A DNA stretch of 64,000 nucleotides, taken from positions 2,549,751 through 2,613,750 of the forward strand of contig NZ_FOYO01000001.1 of assembly GCF_900111945.1 (NCBI RefSeq), given 5' to 3'. Shown one piece after another: positions 63,541 to 64,000 of the stretch. The notes under the pieces are model-generated. The model made no database searches and was not told the origin of the DNA. It worked only from the letters and a program-made list of their open reading frames with translations. Origin of the DNA: Litoreibacter janthinus. GTDB lineage: Bacteria > Pseudomonadota > Alphaproteobacteria > Rhodobacterales > Rhodobacteraceae. Position 1 is the stretch's first letter. Each line of letters starts with the position of its first letter. A program made the position numbers and the translations under genes.

Positions 63541-64000
63541 ATGTCTGACGCTACTATCGCCCCCGCCAAATCCGATCCCCGCACCCGTCGCAACGTCGCG
63601 GTTCTGGTTGCTGCCCAAGCAATACTGGGCAGCCAGATGCCCATGCTCTTTGTTGTGGGCGGATTGGTCGGCAATTCACTGACGCCGAATCCCTGCCTCG
63701 CCACCCTGCCGATCTCGATGATCGTCTTTGGTTCGATGACGACAGCGCCATGGATCAGCCCCTTGATGCAACGCCGCGGACGGCGCACGGGGTTTGTAAT
63801 CGGCGCGATCGCAGGAGCTTTGGGCGCAACGGTCGCAGGGTTCGGGCTTTATCTGGGCTCCTTCCTGCTTTTGCTTCTGGGCAGCTATATCAGCGGTATC
63901 TACATGTCTGCGCAGGGATTCTATCGCTTTGCCGCAGCCGACGGCGCATCCGAGCAGTTCCGCGCAAAGGCGATTTCCTATGTCATGGCGGGCGGCTTGT
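63541..64000 (+). CDS. MFS transporter, C-terminus cut by window edge
   Basis: 153 residues are visible. A short cytosolic tail precedes hydrophobic segments VAVLVAAQAILGSQMPMLFVVGGLVG, ISMIVFGSMTTAPW and GAIAGALGATVAGFGLYLGSFLLLLLG. The loop LMQRRGRRTGFVIG after the second span is the MFS signature (Gly-x-x-x-Asp/Arg-Arg type). Substrate unknown. It starts 9 nt after cobB's stop, so could be in the same unit. Confidence 0.8.
   Translation, partial: MSDATIAPAKSDPRTRRNVAVLVAAQAILGSQMPMLFVVGGLVGNSLTPNPCLATLPISMIVFGSMTTAPWISPLMQRRGRRTGFVIGAIAGALGATVAGFGLYLGSFLLLLLGSYISGIYMSAQGFYRFAAADGASEQFRAKAISYVMAGGL

Overview
The window looks like a chromosomal segment of an alphaproteobacterium of the Rhodobacteraceae, most likely the marine Roseobacter group. 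This rests on gene content and protein style: a norCBQD-nirK partial denitrification island, TRAP and LIV-type transporters, two dimethylglycine/sarcosine-dehydrogenase-like proteins, a CckA-type kinase, an alphaproteobacterial SOS box (GAAC-N7-GAAC) in front of recA, a split cobalamin/methyltetrahydrofolate system, a zwf-pgl-pgi operon and aerobic-type cobalamin genes. Species cannot be fixed from the sequence alone. There are no rRNA genes, CRISPR arrays, insertion sequences or prophage genes; two tRNA genes are present (Ser-CGA, Gly-CCC).

Layout. 0-3 kb: a secreted DUF2059-like protein cut by the left edge, tRNA-Ser, and an RsbQ-like alpha/beta hydrolase overlapping a soluble PAS histidine kinase. 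3.3-13.8 kb: a nitrite-to-nitrous-oxide module. The leftward operon norC-norB-norQ-norD carries two very small membrane-protein genes and nnrS-nnrU behind it. A DUF1858 protein is divergent from norC, an NnrR-like Crp/Fnr regulator follows, and pseudoazurin-nirK-nirV run rightward. FNR/NnrR-type boxes sit in front of norC and pseudoazurin. There are no nar, nap or nos genes here, so this part of the pathway ends at N2O. 13.8-20.1 kb: a probable remnant gene, a glyoxalase II, an HpcH/HpaI aldolase divergent from a dctPQM TRAP transporter, and a soluble PQQ-type sugar dehydrogenase. 20.3-26.3 kb: a LIV-type ABC operon with two small secreted proteins of unknown function between livF and livH. 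26.3-33.4 kb: DUF1304, two ~800-residue FAD/GcvT-type demethylating dehydrogenases around a DUF2254 membrane protein, and DUF1330.

33.4-45.7 kb is largely housekeeping: alaS, recA, a sulfotransferase-like gene, a cckA gene with an apparent single-base frameshift, rsmB, guaB, a UPF0178 gene, rlmE and ppx/gppA. 45.9-50.6 kb: a 'virulence factor' family protein, a methylenetetrahydrofolate-reductase-like protein, a methyltetrahydrofolate-binding methyltransferase and a [2Fe-2S]/ASKHA corrinoid-reactivating protein. They look like part of a multi-subunit B12-dependent methyl transfer or methionine synthase system. 50.6-54.9 kb: tRNA-Gly with a thioesterase directly behind it, then zwf-pgl-pgi (entry to the Entner-Doudoroff route) behind a LacI-type palindrome. 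55-64 kb: radical SAM protein, cation efflux protein, HNH nuclease, an unknown protein, a carboxylesterase, an AlkA-type glycosylase, cobK and cbiD leftward, cobA and cobB rightward, and an MFS transporter cut by the right edge.

Links across the window: the dehydrogenases would release one-carbon units to folate, the 46-50 kb cluster handles folate methyl groups with a corrinoid, and the right-hand genes make that corrinoid. The least explained items are the paired small secreted proteins in the LIV operon, the two small proteins in the nor operon, the RsbQ-like hydrolase wired to a histidine kinase, and the broken cckA reading frame.
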